A stretch of 64,000 bases of DNA from JBCBEX01 sp038528235 (GTDB taxonomy: Bacteria > Bacteroidota > Rhodothermia > Rhodothermales > Rubricoccaceae), in NCBI GenBank assembly GCA_038528235.1, contig JBCBEX010000008.1:1-64000 (forward strand), in the 5' to 3' direction. Positions within the stretch are counted from its first letter, which is position 1. The number at the start of each line of letters is the position of its first letter. Below the pieces are notes generated by a model. The model ran no database searches. It worked only from the letters and a program-made list of their open reading frames with translations, and was not told the DNA's origin. Both the position numbers and the translations under genes were made by a program. Shown piece after piece: positions 1-8,364 of the stretch.

Positions 1-72
1 GCCTGCTTCGCGCGCCTTGCGCACCCCATCCGGCGCTCAAGCTCGGCTGCGCAGCGAATTTCCAAACAGAGC

Positions 73-453
73 CTAGTTCAACCGCAGCCCACGCAGCGCG
101 CCGACGGGGGTGCGTTGATCCACGTGGAGGCGGTCCGAGACGGCGCGTACGCCGGGCAGCGCCGCCACGCGACCGAAGACGATGTCGCGGTCCCGGTCCT
201 GTTGCACGCTCCCGTAGACGGTTACGACTCCGTCCACAACCTGAAAGTGCAGCCCCTTGAACCGCTGGTCGGTGCCCCGTTCGAAGGCGAGGTAGAGGCT
301 GCGGGCCAGCGTGCGGTCATCGCGTGTGCGCGTGCGACGCGAGCGCAGGTGGTCCACAAACGCACGAAGCGCAGCAAACGGCGAGCGGGGCGAAGACGAG
401 GGTACGGACATAGCCATCGGCACAGGAAGATTCGTCTTCCTGGAGCTTAGCAA
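73..453 (-). CDS. BON-domain protein
   Basis: Small protein of 126 residues. The second half (about residues 55-115) reads as a BON domain: an amphipathic stretch followed by the strand pattern around VVDGVVTVYGSV and a second half ending in ALPGVRAVSDRL, the usual Gly- and Val-rich layout. BON domains bind phospholipid or other envelope surfaces in OsmY-like proteins. The first 40 residues are Arg/Ser-rich without a convincing signal peptide, so location is unclear. The start could be Met13 or Met15 (near 417 or 411) instead of Met1. It ends a minus-strand run that includes the exonuclease/UvrC-like gene 16 bp upstream. Its specific role is unknown. Confidence 0.75.
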   Translation of the reverse strand: MLSSRKTNLPVPMAMSVPSSSPRSPFAALRAFVDHLRSRRTRTRDDRTLARSLYLAFERGTDQRFKGLHFQVVDGVVTVYGSVQQDRDRDIVFGRVAALPGVRAVSDRLHVDQRTPVGALRGLRLN

Positions 454-468
454 AGAGCGTACCGAGTA

Positions 469-2202
469 CTACGCGTCGTCCTCTTCTGTATCGTCGGTCA
501 CGGCTTCGCGCCACGTTTCGCGCGTAGCCGAGTCCACGATAGCGTCGCGCATCGCCGCGAAGTCGTCGCCGTCGTGCCAGCGGATCTGTCGGGCTCGGTC
601 CGGGTGGCGGTGCATCCAGTGGAGCAGGATGCGGGTCTGGTCTACGTCGGCCTTACCGATGACGTCGGGCGGCGCCACGCTCGGATCGAAGTGCTCGCCC
701 AATAGCCCATCGAGCGCAGCGATGTTGTCGGGAGCGGGGGGGACGGGCAGATCATGCATCGCGACGAGGCGACCGTGGCGGATGACGAAGAGCTGCACGT
801 CGCCCTCGCGCAGACCTGGCTCCACGAGCACAGCGTGGTGATCATGCACCGCCGAGGCGATATGCTGCTGGCGGCCGAGCGTCCGTTCGAGGCGGCGGAA
901 CTGGTCGCGGTAAAACCCCGCCTCCTCGAAATCGAGGCGGGCAGCCGCCTGGCGCATCTTCTGCTCCACTACGTCCAGCGCTGAGTTGTCCTGCCCGGTG
1001 AGAAAGCGCCGCACGTGCTCCACGACCTCGCCGTAGCGCGCCGCGCCGAGGCCCCCTTCACACGGCGCGGTGCAGCGGCCCATCTCGTGGTAGAGGCATG
1101 CCCGCCCCATGCGAAACGTGGGCTCTTCGCACTCACGAAGCTGAAAGAGGCGCCCGATCAACTCGACCAATTCCTCGGCCTGGCCGCGCCGCCCGATGGG
1201 GCCATAGTATTCAGCGCCATCGTTGCGAATGATCGGCGTCTGCGTGATCGTCGGGAAGCGGTGCGTGGTGTCGAGGCGGAGGAAGGGGTAGGAGCGGTAG
1301 CGCCGCTGGGCACGGTTGTAGACCGGCAACATTTGCTTGATGAGGCGGCTTTCGTCGAGCAGCGCGCGCAGTTCTGAGCCCGTCTCCGTCCACTCAACGG
1401 TGCGCACGTCGCGGAGCAGCTTGCGCGTCTTCGGCGGGTGCGCCTCGATGCCAGTGAAGTACGACCGCACGCGGTTGCGGAGGCTCTTCGCCTTGCCGAC
1501 GTAGATGATGCGGTCGCGGCGGTCCTTCATGAAGTAGACGCCGGGTCGGTCGGGGAGGAGCGGCAGCCGTTCCTGTCTGATCTTTTCGAGGTGCTTTGGT
1601 GCGCGGCGCGTGTCTTTGTAGCGCTTGCGCTGAAAGGCGAGCACGTCGGCGATGGTCGTCGCGCCGAACTCGATGCGGAGCTGGTCGAGGAGGCGCATCA
1701 GTACGTGCGCCGTCACGGTGGCGTCGCCGAGGGCGCGGTGGCGGGCGTCGTTCTTGAGGCCGTAGTGTGTGGTGAGCGCCGAGAGGCCCTTCGAGGGAAG
1801 CGCTGAGAGGAGCCGCCGCGCCAACCGCAGCGTGCAGAGCGACTCGTTCGTCATCGGTGGCAGGTCCGCGAGGTCCAACTCCACGTCGAGGAAGCGCTGG
1901 TCGAACGGCAGGTTGTGCGCTACGAGGATGCTGTCGCTGAGAAAGTCGAGGTAGCCGGGCAACACCCCGCCCGCCGTGGGCTGTTCGAACACCATCGCCG
2001 TAGTGATGCCGGTCAGCCGCGTGATGCGCTGCGGGATGTGCCGCTCCGGATTGACGAGGTGCTGAAACGTCCCCACGATCTGCCCGCCGCGTAGTTTGAC
2101 CGCGGCCAACTCGATCAGCCGATCCTCGCCCGCCCGCGCACCCGTTGTCTCGGTGTCGGTGACCACGAACGTGGCTTGATCAATGGGCGTGCTCAGGTCC
2201 AT
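469..2202 (-). CDS. DEDD exonuclease fused to UvrC-like GIY-YIG nuclease
   Basis: 577 residues. Residues 1-170 are a DnaQ/PolC-type 3'-5' exonuclease with the DEDDh residues visible: DTETTG near residue 16, the HNLPFD block, and HRALGDA with the final His and Asp. Residues about 215-300 are a GIY-YIG nuclease domain (RPGVYFMKD, then YVGKAKSLRNRVRSYF). A UVR-like segment follows near residues 410-445 (MRQAAARLDFEEAGFYRDQ). This resembles Cho or the N-terminal half of UvrC with an added proofreading-type exonuclease. The C-terminal RNase H-like incision domain and HhH motifs of UvrC are not apparent. It probably processes damaged DNA by incision then trimming. The fusion is known in several phyla, so it is not a frameshift artefact. 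Confidence 0.9.
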   Translation of the reverse strand: MDLSTPIDQATFVVTDTETTGARAGEDRLIELAAVKLRGGQIVGTFQHLVNPERHIPQRITRLTGITTAMVFEQPTAGGVLPGYLDFLSDSILVAHNLPFDQRFLDVELDLADLPPMTNESLCTLRLARRLLSALPSKGLSALTTHYGLKNDARHRALGDATVTAHVLMRLLDQLRIEFGATTIADVLAFQRKRYKDTRRAPKHLEKIRQERLPLLPDRPGVYFMKDRRDRIIYVGKAKSLRNRVRSYFTGIEAHPPKTRKLLRDVRTVEWTETGSELRALLDESRLIKQMLPVYNRAQRRYRSYPFLRLDTTHRFPTITQTPIIRNDGAEYYGPIGRRGQAEELVELIGRLFQLRECEEPTFRMGRACLYHEMGRCTAPCEGGLGAARYGEVVEHVRRFLTGQDNSALDVVEQKMRQAAARLDFEEAGFYRDQFRRLERTLGRQQHIASAVHDHHAVLVEPGLREGDVQLFVIRHGRLVAMHDLPVPPAPDNIAALDGLLGEHFDPSVAPPDVIGKADVDQTRILLHWMHRHPDRARQIRWHDGDDFAAMRDAIVDSATRETWREAVTDDTEEDDA

Positions 2203-2280
2203 AGCAGGGGATCAGGTGCGAGGGCAATGAAGGGAATCAACAAGCAAAACGCGCGCATCAAGGGCAAGCGGACGCAGTTG

Positions 2281-3750
2281 CTACTCTACAACGGTCTCAG
2301 GTTCCTGGCGAAGCTCTGCGCGAAGCTCCACGGTGAGCGCGTCGAGATCGAAGCCCATCACGTCGGCCAGCGTCCGGCCGATGGCGTCATTCTCCATCAC
2401 GCCAGCGAAACGCTCCGCATGCGGGCCGTAGCTGTGCAGGTTCACGGCGACGGCCGTGTGTCCGCTCGTCGTCCACCCGATCAACGCGCGCTCTGACAGG
2501 ATGGCCGCCATGACGCTGTAGAGCGAGCCGGGGCCTCGGAGAACGCCGACAGCTTCGCGCAAGGCGCTGCGTTCGTCGTCCGTCAGGTCAACGATGCCGC
2601 CGTGGGTCGCCATGAGCGTGTCCGGGGCCATGCCTTCGTCGACCAGCGCGAGCATCCCCTCAACGCTACGTGTTGCCTGGGCGAGCACGTCCGGCCGCCA
2701 GTCGTAGATGCCGCGCCCGTTCATGTTGCGCCCCAGCGATAGGCCGCCTGTCTCGTGGTCGGCCATCACCACGATCAGCGTCTCGCCGTCTTGCTCGGCA
2801 AACGCGAGGGCCTCCGCCACGGCGTCGTCGAACGCGATGATGTCGTGCAGGTGGCCCACAGGATCGTTCCCGTGCCCCGCGTGGTCGATGCGGCTACCCT
2901 CGATCATCAGGAAGAAGCCGTCGGGGTCGGTGCTCAGGTGCGCAAGCGCGAACGTGGCCATCTCAGCGAGGCTGGGCTCGTTCGACGGGTCGCGGTCGAT
3001 CTCGTACGCCAGGTGCGAGTTATTGAAGAGGCCAAGCACAGGGGGTGCGGTGTCGGCACCGCCGAGCGGTACGGCGCTGAAGGCGTTGAAGCCCGCCCGG
3101 TCCAGCGCGACGGCATAGCCGCGCTCGCGCGCCTCCTCGACGAGGTCACGGCCATCGTCGCGACGGCCAGCGTAGTCCGTATTGGTGGCGGTGGGAAGAA
3201 AAAACGGCCGCCCTCCGCCCAGGATCACCTCGATGCCCTGATTCAACATCTGCGCGGCGATATCGAGCTCCATCCCGCGCTGCGGCACGTGGGCAGCAAA
3301 CGCTGCCGGCGTGGCGTGCGTGATGCGGCTCGTCGCCACGAGGCCTGTCGCCATGCCGCGCGCCTCGGCCGCCTCCAGGAGCGTGGCCACGGGAGCCCGC
3401 GTGGAGTCAAGGCCGATGGCGCCGTTGTAGGTCTTCACGCCGGAGGCGTAGGCCGTAGCGCTGGCGGCGGAATCGGTCACGCGGCTGTCGGAGGCATACG
3501 TGCGTACCGCCCCACTCAGGATGCGGTCGAGCACAAGCTCGCGGCCCTCGATCTCGTGGAGGTACTCCCGCGCCATCGTCTGCGAGGTAGGGCCGAAGCC
3601 GTCGGGGATGAGCACGATGAGGTTGCGTGGCGGCGGGGGCGCATTCGGTTCGGCTGGTTGCGCTGAGGCGCTCGGCGCTGCGGCCCAGGGCGCTGCGCAC
3701 AGCAGGACAAGCAACCAGAGCAGGCTGTGGGCGGGGGGAGACACGCGCAT
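2281..3750 (-). CDS. Secreted alkaline phosphatase (PhoA family)
   Basis: 489 residues with an N-terminal signal peptide (hydrophobic core LLWLLVLLCAAPWAAA, then ASAQ cleavage). Family landmarks are in order: the metal-binding IPDGFG near residue 50, the nucleophile block VTDSAASATAYASG with the catalytic Ser, THATPAAFAAHV, the EGSRIDHAGH metal site, MADHETGGL, and TSGHTAVAV near the C-terminus. It hydrolyses phosphate monoesters outside the cytoplasm using Zn/Mg. A Pro-rich linker follows the signal peptide. It sits between the exonuclease gene and a divergent plus-strand operon. I found no convincing Pho box, so phosphate regulation is only an expectation from the family. The length is normal. 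Confidence 0.95.
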   Translation of the reverse strand: MRVSPPAHSLLWLLVLLCAAPWAAAPSASAQPAEPNAPPPPRNLIVLIPDGFGPTSQTMAREYLHEIEGRELVLDRILSGAVRTYASDSRVTDSAASATAYASGVKTYNGAIGLDSTRAPVATLLEAAEARGMATGLVATSRITHATPAAFAAHVPQRGMELDIAAQMLNQGIEVILGGGRPFFLPTATNTDYAGRRDDGRDLVEEARERGYAVALDRAGFNAFSAVPLGGADTAPPVLGLFNNSHLAYEIDRDPSNEPSLAEMATFALAHLSTDPDGFFLMIEGSRIDHAGHGNDPVGHLHDIIAFDDAVAEALAFAEQDGETLIVVMADHETGGLSLGRNMNGRGIYDWRPDVLAQATRSVEGMLALVDEGMAPDTLMATHGGIVDLTDDERSALREAVGVLRGPGSLYSVMAAILSERALIGWTTSGHTAVAVNLHSYGPHAERFAGVMENDAIGRTLADVMGFDLDALTVELRAELRQEPETVVE

Positions 3751-3894
3751 CGATGTCAGAGTGGGTCGGTGGGGGGACGAAGCTACACGCGACCGGGTGC
3801 CAGCCGCGTGACGCAGGCATGACGAATGGCCGCAAACAGGGGTAGGACGCCGCTATGGGTCGATGCAGCGAGGAGAACAACGAGAAAAATAAAT

Positions 3895-3911
3895 AGTGTT
3901 GTATTTACACT
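3895..3911. promoter_or_regulatory. Palindromic operator candidate on the operon promoter
   Basis: AGTGT-N7-ACACT, a perfect 5-bp inverted repeat with a 7-nt spacer. It covers the predicted -33 element (TTG at 3899-3901) of the four-gene operon starting at 3970. The last gene of that operon is an NrtR-type regulator, and family members bind short palindromes near their targets, so autoregulation is the natural inference. It has not been compared with a known NrtR motif. Confidence 0.45.
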
Positions 3912-3928
3912 TAAAAAGATCTACCTTG
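3899..3928 (+). promoter_or_regulatory. Bacteroidota-type promoter for the J/vWA/PurA/NrtR operon
   Basis: TTG (3899-3901), 20 nt, TACCTTG (3922-3928). This fits the Bacteroidota primary-sigma pattern of a TTTG-like -33 box and TAnnTTTG-like -7 box. The local sequence is much more AT-rich than its surroundings. The same geometry occurs at 37567-37596 and 51759-51789. Confidence 0.5.
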
Positions 3929-3969
3929 ATGTCAGACGCCCCAAGCACCCTTCGCCAACGTCCTTCGCC

Positions 3970-5160
3970 GTGTCCTACCGACCGCCCACCACCTTCGCTG
4001 ACGCACGTGCTCGCATCAATGCGGCGAGGCGAGCGTCCGACCTGTTCGGAACGCTAGATGGAGACGCGGCGCGTCAGCACGATGCCCTACGGGAGCGCTA
4101 TCGCGCCTTCGCGTTCATCGTCCACGCCGACCGCAACGGCGGCGACCCAGGCGCTACCATTACCTTTCAGCGCCTCGGCACGCTCTACGAATCTGCACAG
4201 CAGCAACTCCGGCTTGGTACCTACCGGCGACCCCACTCGCTGGCCGAGCTTCGCCACGCCGATGTCACCTACCGCCTCCACGACATCCACGTACGGGGTG
4301 ATGTGGCAGATCTCTACCGGGCCACCGCCGAAACCGAGCGAGGAACGACAGCCCCCGTGCTCGTCAAGGGCGCGCGGTCATCGGCGAATAACGATCTGCT
4401 CGCTAACGAGGCCTGGGCGCTTCGCCGTCTCCGCGAGCGCGTCGACCTCCGCAGCGACGACGCGCGGCTGCTCGCGCACGTATCGCCGTTGCGCGCGTCA
4501 TTCAATGTGAACGGGGCCGACGGCACGCAGCGCCGCACCAACGTGTTCGACTGGGAAGACGGCTGGGTGTCGCTCGCTGACGTGAAGCGAGCCTACCCGG
4601 CGGGCATCCACCCGGCGGACATGGCGTGGATGTTCAATCGCCTCCTCGCCGCGCTCGCGCTGACGCACGGTTGCGGCCTCGTCCACGGTGCCGTCGTCCC
4701 CGCGCACGTGCTCGTCCGACCTGCTGACCATCACGGGCGGCTCATCGACTGGGGCTACGCGGTGCCGTTACCGTCGCGATCAAAACGATCGCGATCAACA
4801 GGGTCGACTCCGGCAACGGGCCTTCGGGTGGCGTCGGAATCGATACGCGCAATTAGCCCGCCGTACCACGCCTTCTACCCGGCGGAGGTGCTTGGGAAGC
4901 AGTCTCCCACGCCAGGCACGGACCTCTACATGGCCGCGCTGACGATGCTATGGCTCGTCGGCGGCGACGAAAAAACACAGACGCCGCCGGCGCACCTCGA
5001 CCCACGCCTTGTGGCATTCTTCCGGAGCTGTCTGCTGCCCAACCCGGCACGTCGACCGCAGGACGCCTGGGCGCTCTTCGGTGAGTTCCGCGACCTCCTG
5101 CAGACGCTCTACGGCCCGCCTCGCTTCCGCCCGTTCGCGATGCCGTCGAACCCGACATAG
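3970..5160 (+). CDS. J-domain-like / protein pseudokinase fusion
   Basis: A GTG start at 3970 gives 396 residues; the open frame extends upstream to 3826, but that part runs through the predicted promoter. Residues 1-85 look like a J domain: two helices flank a loop where the HPD motif reads His52-Ala53-Asp54. Residues about 95-390 follow a protein-kinase fold with a candidate ATP lysine (VLVKG, Lys133). The catalytic loop reads HGAVVPAHVL (His239-Gly-Ala241), so the catalytic Asp is Ala, while a DFG-like DWG (Asp260) remains, followed by a YPAEV activation segment. An Arg/Ser-rich insert lies between them. It is probably a pseudokinase scaffold. It leads an operon with a vWA gene 54 bp downstream. 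I do not know a named function. Confidence 0.75.
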   Translation: MSYRPPTTFADARARINAARRASDLFGTLDGDAARQHDALRERYRAFAFIVHADRNGGDPGATITFQRLGTLYESAQQQLRLGTYRRPHSLAELRHADVTYRLHDIHVRGDVADLYRATAETERGTTAPVLVKGARSSANNDLLANEAWALRRLRERVDLRSDDARLLAHVSPLRASFNVNGADGTQRRTNVFDWEDGWVSLADVKRAYPAGIHPADMAWMFNRLLAALALTHGCGLVHGAVVPAHVLVRPADHHGRLIDWGYAVPLPSRSKRSRSTGSTPATGLRVASESIRAISPPYHAFYPAEVLGKQSPTPGTDLYMAALTMLWLVGGDEKTQTPPAHLDPRLVAFFRSCLLPNPARRPQDAWALFGEFRDLLQTLYGPPRFRPFAMPSNPT

Positions 5161-5214
5161 GGCGCACTCACATTCACTCCACGAACCCAACCACACAACT
5201 ACCGAGGTACTTCC

Positions 5215-6207
5215 ATGGGATACAGCCGTTGGTCACACGATGCCTACAGCAGCCGCCAGCACGACCGCTCGTCCCGCGGCGTCGATGCGTTCGCCTACGA
5301 CCGCCACGTCCGCTCCACGGGGCGCTACGTCGTCCACGATGAGATGAACCCCCACGGCGTCGCGTTTCGCGAGAGCCGCGACTCGGCCGAGCACCCCAAC
5401 TCGGTGCCCATCGGCGTGTTTTTCGACGTCACCGGGTCGATGGGCTCCATCCCGCGCGTTCTCCAGACGAAGCTGGGCGCGCTCATGCGCACGCTGATTG
5501 CCCGCGGCTACGTCGCCGATCCGCAGGTGCTCTTCGGCGCCGTCGGCGACGCGTTCGTCGACCGCGTTCCGTTCCAGGTCGGGCAGTTCGAGTCGGGACT
5601 GGAGATGGACGACGACCTCAGCCGCATCGTCATCGAGGGCGGCGGCGGGGGCACCGTCGAGGAGTCCTACGACCTCGCGCTCTACTTCTTCGCTCGCCAC
5701 ACGGCCACCGACGCCTGGGAGAAGCGCCGCCGCAAGGGCTACCTGTTCCTGATCGGCGACGAGAAGCCCTACGACGAGGTGCGGCGCGACCACGTCCAGG
5801 CGCTCATTGGCGACGGGCTGGAAGCGTCGATCCCGATCGAGCAGATGATCGCCGAGGTCGAGGAGCGCTACCACCTGTTCTACCTCGTCGTGACGCGCGG
5901 GGCCAACGGGCGACGCCCGGAGGTGCGGCAGCGCTGGCGCGACCTGCTGGGCCAGCGCGCGATACTGCTCGACGACCCCGAGGCCGTCAGCGAAACCATC
6001 GCGCTGCAAATCGGGCTGGTCGAGGGGACCGTCAACGACCTGGGCCGCGCCACGGACGACTTGGTGGCCGCCGGCTTCGACGCGGGCGCCGTCCGCTCGG
6101 CTTCGAAGGCCGTGGCCAAATACGCCGCCACGACCGCGCTCACCTCGGTGGCCTCTGGGACGCTGCCGCCCCCGAGCAGCGACGCGGGCCATAGTGAGAG
6201 GCTCTAA
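5215..6207 (+). CDS. von Willebrand factor A domain protein
   Basis: 330 residues, no signal peptide or membrane segment, so cytoplasmic. The vWA fold starts near residue 65. A metal-ion adhesion site is intact: Asp71-Val-Thr73-Gly-Ser75 (FFDVTGSMGS), with a later GGGGGTVEESYDLALY segment that supplies the Thr and supporting residues. The chain continues with a strand ending YLFLIGDEKPYDEV, typical of the fourth strand and second Asp. The first 60 residues are Arg/Ser/Tyr-rich and the last 60 Ala-rich. Such cytoplasmic vWA proteins usually act as metal-dependent adaptors with ATPases or kinases; the neighbouring pseudokinase is the obvious partner. The ATG at 5215 follows GAGG. The stop is 12 bp before the PurA-like gene. 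Confidence 0.85.
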   Translation: MGYSRWSHDAYSSRQHDRSSRGVDAFAYDRHVRSTGRYVVHDEMNPHGVAFRESRDSAEHPNSVPIGVFFDVTGSMGSIPRVLQTKLGALMRTLIARGYVADPQVLFGAVGDAFVDRVPFQVGQFESGLEMDDDLSRIVIEGGGGGTVEESYDLALYFFARHTATDAWEKRRRKGYLFLIGDEKPYDEVRRDHVQALIGDGLEASIPIEQMIAEVEERYHLFYLVVTRGANGRRPEVRQRWRDLLGQRAILLDDPEAVSETIALQIGLVEGTVNDLGRATDDLVAAGFDAGAVRSASKAVAKYAATTALTSVASGTLPPPSSDAGHSERL

Positions 6208-6219
6208 CCCACACGTGCT

Positions 6220-7644
6220 ATGACCACCGCCTACCTGATCGTAGACCTCGGCTTCGGCGACGCGGGGAAGGGGAGTCTCACCGACTTCCTCGCGCGCCGA
6301 GCCGTCACCGACGGCCGCGGTGTCCACACGGTCGTCCGCTACAACGGCGGGCCACAGGCCGGCCACAACGTCGTCACGCCCGATGGACGGCACCACACGT
6401 TCTCGCAGTTCGGGGCGGGGACGTTCGTGCCGGGCGTACGCACGCACCTCACGCGCCATATGCTCGTCAGCCCCGCTGCCATGCTGGCTGAGGCCGCACA
6501 CCTGGACAAGGTCGGCGTGCCCGACGCCTTCTCCCGGACGACGATCAGCGCCCAGTCGCTCATCATCACGCCGTTCCAGCAAGCGGCCAACCGCCTGCGC
6601 GAGTTGGCGCGAGGCGATGCGCGCCACGGGAGTTGTGGCATGGGTGTCGGCGAGGCGCAGGCCGACCGGATCGCCCTCGGCGACGAGGCGGTGCTCTTCG
6701 CGGGCGACCTCGCCGATCAGGCGCGGACTCGGGGCAAGCTCCAGGCGCTACAGGCCTACAAGCGCGCCCAACTCGACGACGTGCTCGCGCGCCTGCCTGA
6801 TACGCCCGCCGTACACCGCGAGCGGGTGGCCTTCGACGCCGACGATGTCGTGGAGACAACGCTTGACGGCTACCGACGCTTCCTGCGGCATGCCCGAATC
6901 GTGGGCGACGGCTACCTCGGCGAGGTGCTCCGCTGGCCCGGCGGCGTCGTGTTCGAGGGGGCGCAGGGCGTGCTGCTCGATGAGTGGTATGGCTTCCACC
7001 CGCACACCACGTGGGCCACGACCACGCTCGCCCACGCCGATGCGCTGCTCGCCGAACAGGGCTTCGGAGGCGCTGTGACGAAGCTGGGGCTGACGCGGGC
7101 CTACCAAACGCGCCACGGGGCCGGTCCTATGCCCACCGAAGACCCCACGCTCAGCCGCGAGCGCCCCGACGCCCACAACGGCGACGACCCCTGGCAGCAC
7201 GGCTTCCGCGTCGGCCCGCTCGACCTCCCGCTCCTGCGCTACGCCCACGCCGTCGTCGGTCACCTCGACGGCCTCGTCGTGTCGTGCCTCGACCGCATCG
7301 CGAACCGGGACGGGGCCGTGGCGACAGGCTACCGGACAGACGCACCCTTTCCGGCGGCCTCTTTCGTTCTGGCGGACGACGTCCGGGCTGACGACAATCC
7401 GTTGATTCGAACAATCGAGGTGCATCCGTCGCAGTGGTCGGAGCCGCAGCGCCTCGACCATCAGGAGCGGATCGGGCGCGCGCTCGGCACGTGTCGGCCG
7501 GTCTACGAACACGACCTTAGCCCCGACGAGCTCGCCCACCGCGTGGCTGACGATCTTGGGGTACCGCTCGTGCTTACGTCGTGGGGGCCGACGGCTGCCG
7601 ATAAGCGTATCGTTGCGTCAGAACTCCTGCCAGCAACGCCGTAA
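6220..7644 (+). CDS. Divergent adenylosuccinate synthetase (PurA) paralogue
   Basis: 474 residues. The N-terminus carries the PurA nucleotide loop as GDAGKG with catalytic Asp14 (Asp13 of E. coli PurA) and His49 in AGHNVV (His41 of E. coli). Further landmarks are VVFEGAQGVLLDEWYG and TRHGAGPMPTED. Two PurA features are altered. The aspartate-binding loop TTGRRRR is replaced by an unrelated segment near residues 320-332 (NGDDPWQHGFRVG). The GTP-base motif TKLD reads SCLD (Asp358) without the Lys. It may therefore join a different amine to a purine or nucleotide-like acceptor, or use another nucleotide. Its place in a vWA/pseudokinase/NrtR operon rather than with purine genes supports a special role. 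A housekeeping purA is expected elsewhere. Confidence 0.85.
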   Translation: MTTAYLIVDLGFGDAGKGSLTDFLARRAVTDGRGVHTVVRYNGGPQAGHNVVTPDGRHHTFSQFGAGTFVPGVRTHLTRHMLVSPAAMLAEAAHLDKVGVPDAFSRTTISAQSLIITPFQQAANRLRELARGDARHGSCGMGVGEAQADRIALGDEAVLFAGDLADQARTRGKLQALQAYKRAQLDDVLARLPDTPAVHRERVAFDADDVVETTLDGYRRFLRHARIVGDGYLGEVLRWPGGVVFEGAQGVLLDEWYGFHPHTTWATTTLAHADALLAEQGFGGAVTKLGLTRAYQTRHGAGPMPTEDPTLSRERPDAHNGDDPWQHGFRVGPLDLPLLRYAHAVVGHLDGLVVSCLDRIANRDGAVATGYRTDAPFPAASFVLADDVRADDNPLIRTIEVHPSQWSEPQRLDHQERIGRALGTCRPVYEHDLSPDELAHRVADDLGVPLVLTSWGPTAADKRIVASELLPATP

Positions 7645-7662
7645 TCGCCACCTCCCGACGTC

Positions 7663-8364
7663 ATGCCATCGCCATCGGTCGACCCGAGTACGCTCCGTTT
7701 TGCAGTGTTGGCCGTCGACGTGGTGGTGTTTGCGCTGCACGATGGGACACTCTGGGTGCGACTGATTCTGGTGGACCGGCCGGCGGTGGCTGGGCGTGAG
7801 GGGTTTCCCGGCGGGCTGATTGAGCCGACCGAGACGGCCGAGCAGGCGGCCGCGCGGCTGCTGCGCGACAAGGCGGGCATCGACCCCGAGACGGTCTATC
7901 TGGAACAGCTGCACACCTTCAGTGCCGTCGACCGAGACCCGCGCGGGCGCGTCGTGTCCGTCGCCTACCTCGGCTTGACGACCATTCCTGAGAGTGTGGC
8001 TAATGCCGCCCTCGATCCGTCCGACGGCGAAAACGGGGCCCGGTGGCAGCCCGTTGACGACCTCCCTGCGCTGGCCTACGACCACGATGCGATGGCAGCG
8101 TTTGCGCTCCGGCGCCTGCGCGAACGACTACGGGTGACCAACCTGATCGGTCGGCTGCTGCCGGCGAGCTTTACGCTTACGATCCTTCAAGACGCCTTCG
8201 AGACGCTGCTCGGCGAGCGCCTCGACCGGCGCAACTTCCGGCGGCGTGTGCAGGAACTAGGCCTCGTCGCGCCGACAGGAGAGGAACGCCGGGAGGGACG
8301 AGGGCGGCCTGCTGCGCTGTTCCGCATGGCCGAGGCCGACGTACGAGCCATCCCGTTGCTCTGA
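7663..8364 (+). CDS. NrtR-type transcriptional regulator (Nudix-like sensor plus winged helix)
   Basis: 233 residues. Residues about 10-145 are a Nudix fold. The Nudix box, from Gly49 on, is degenerate: after Glu at the conserved spacing, the REUxEE core reads RLLRDKAG, losing catalytic acidic residues. Residues about 150-230 form the winged helix typical of NrtR: LLPASFTLTILQ, LDRRNFRRRVQELGLV, then a GRPAALFRM wing. Family members bind ADP-ribose or related NAD derivatives with the Nudix fold and repress NAD-metabolism operons. As the fourth operon gene, 18 bp after the PurA-like gene, it is probably the local repressor acting at the palindrome at 3895-3911. The ligand is inferred from the family only. 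Confidence 0.85.
   Translation: MPSPSVDPSTLRFAVLAVDVVVFALHDGTLWVRLILVDRPAVAGREGFPGGLIEPTETAEQAAARLLRDKAGIDPETVYLEQLHTFSAVDRDPRGRVVSVAYLGLTTIPESVANAALDPSDGENGARWQPVDDLPALAYDHDAMAAFALRRLRERLRVTNLIGRLLPASFTLTILQDAFETLLGERLDRRNFRRRVQELGLVAPTGEERREGRGRPAALFRMAEADVRAIPLL

Noticed and set aside
2755..3666. 303-codon plus-strand frame opposite the alkaline phosphatase
   Set aside because: Shadow frame; all motifs belong to the minus-strand enzyme.
6220..7644. Identity as a phage-type PurZ (2-aminoadenine synthesis)
   Set aside because: The catalytic Asp14 is retained, whereas PurZ is known for replacing it; no other Z-genome or phage genes are present.
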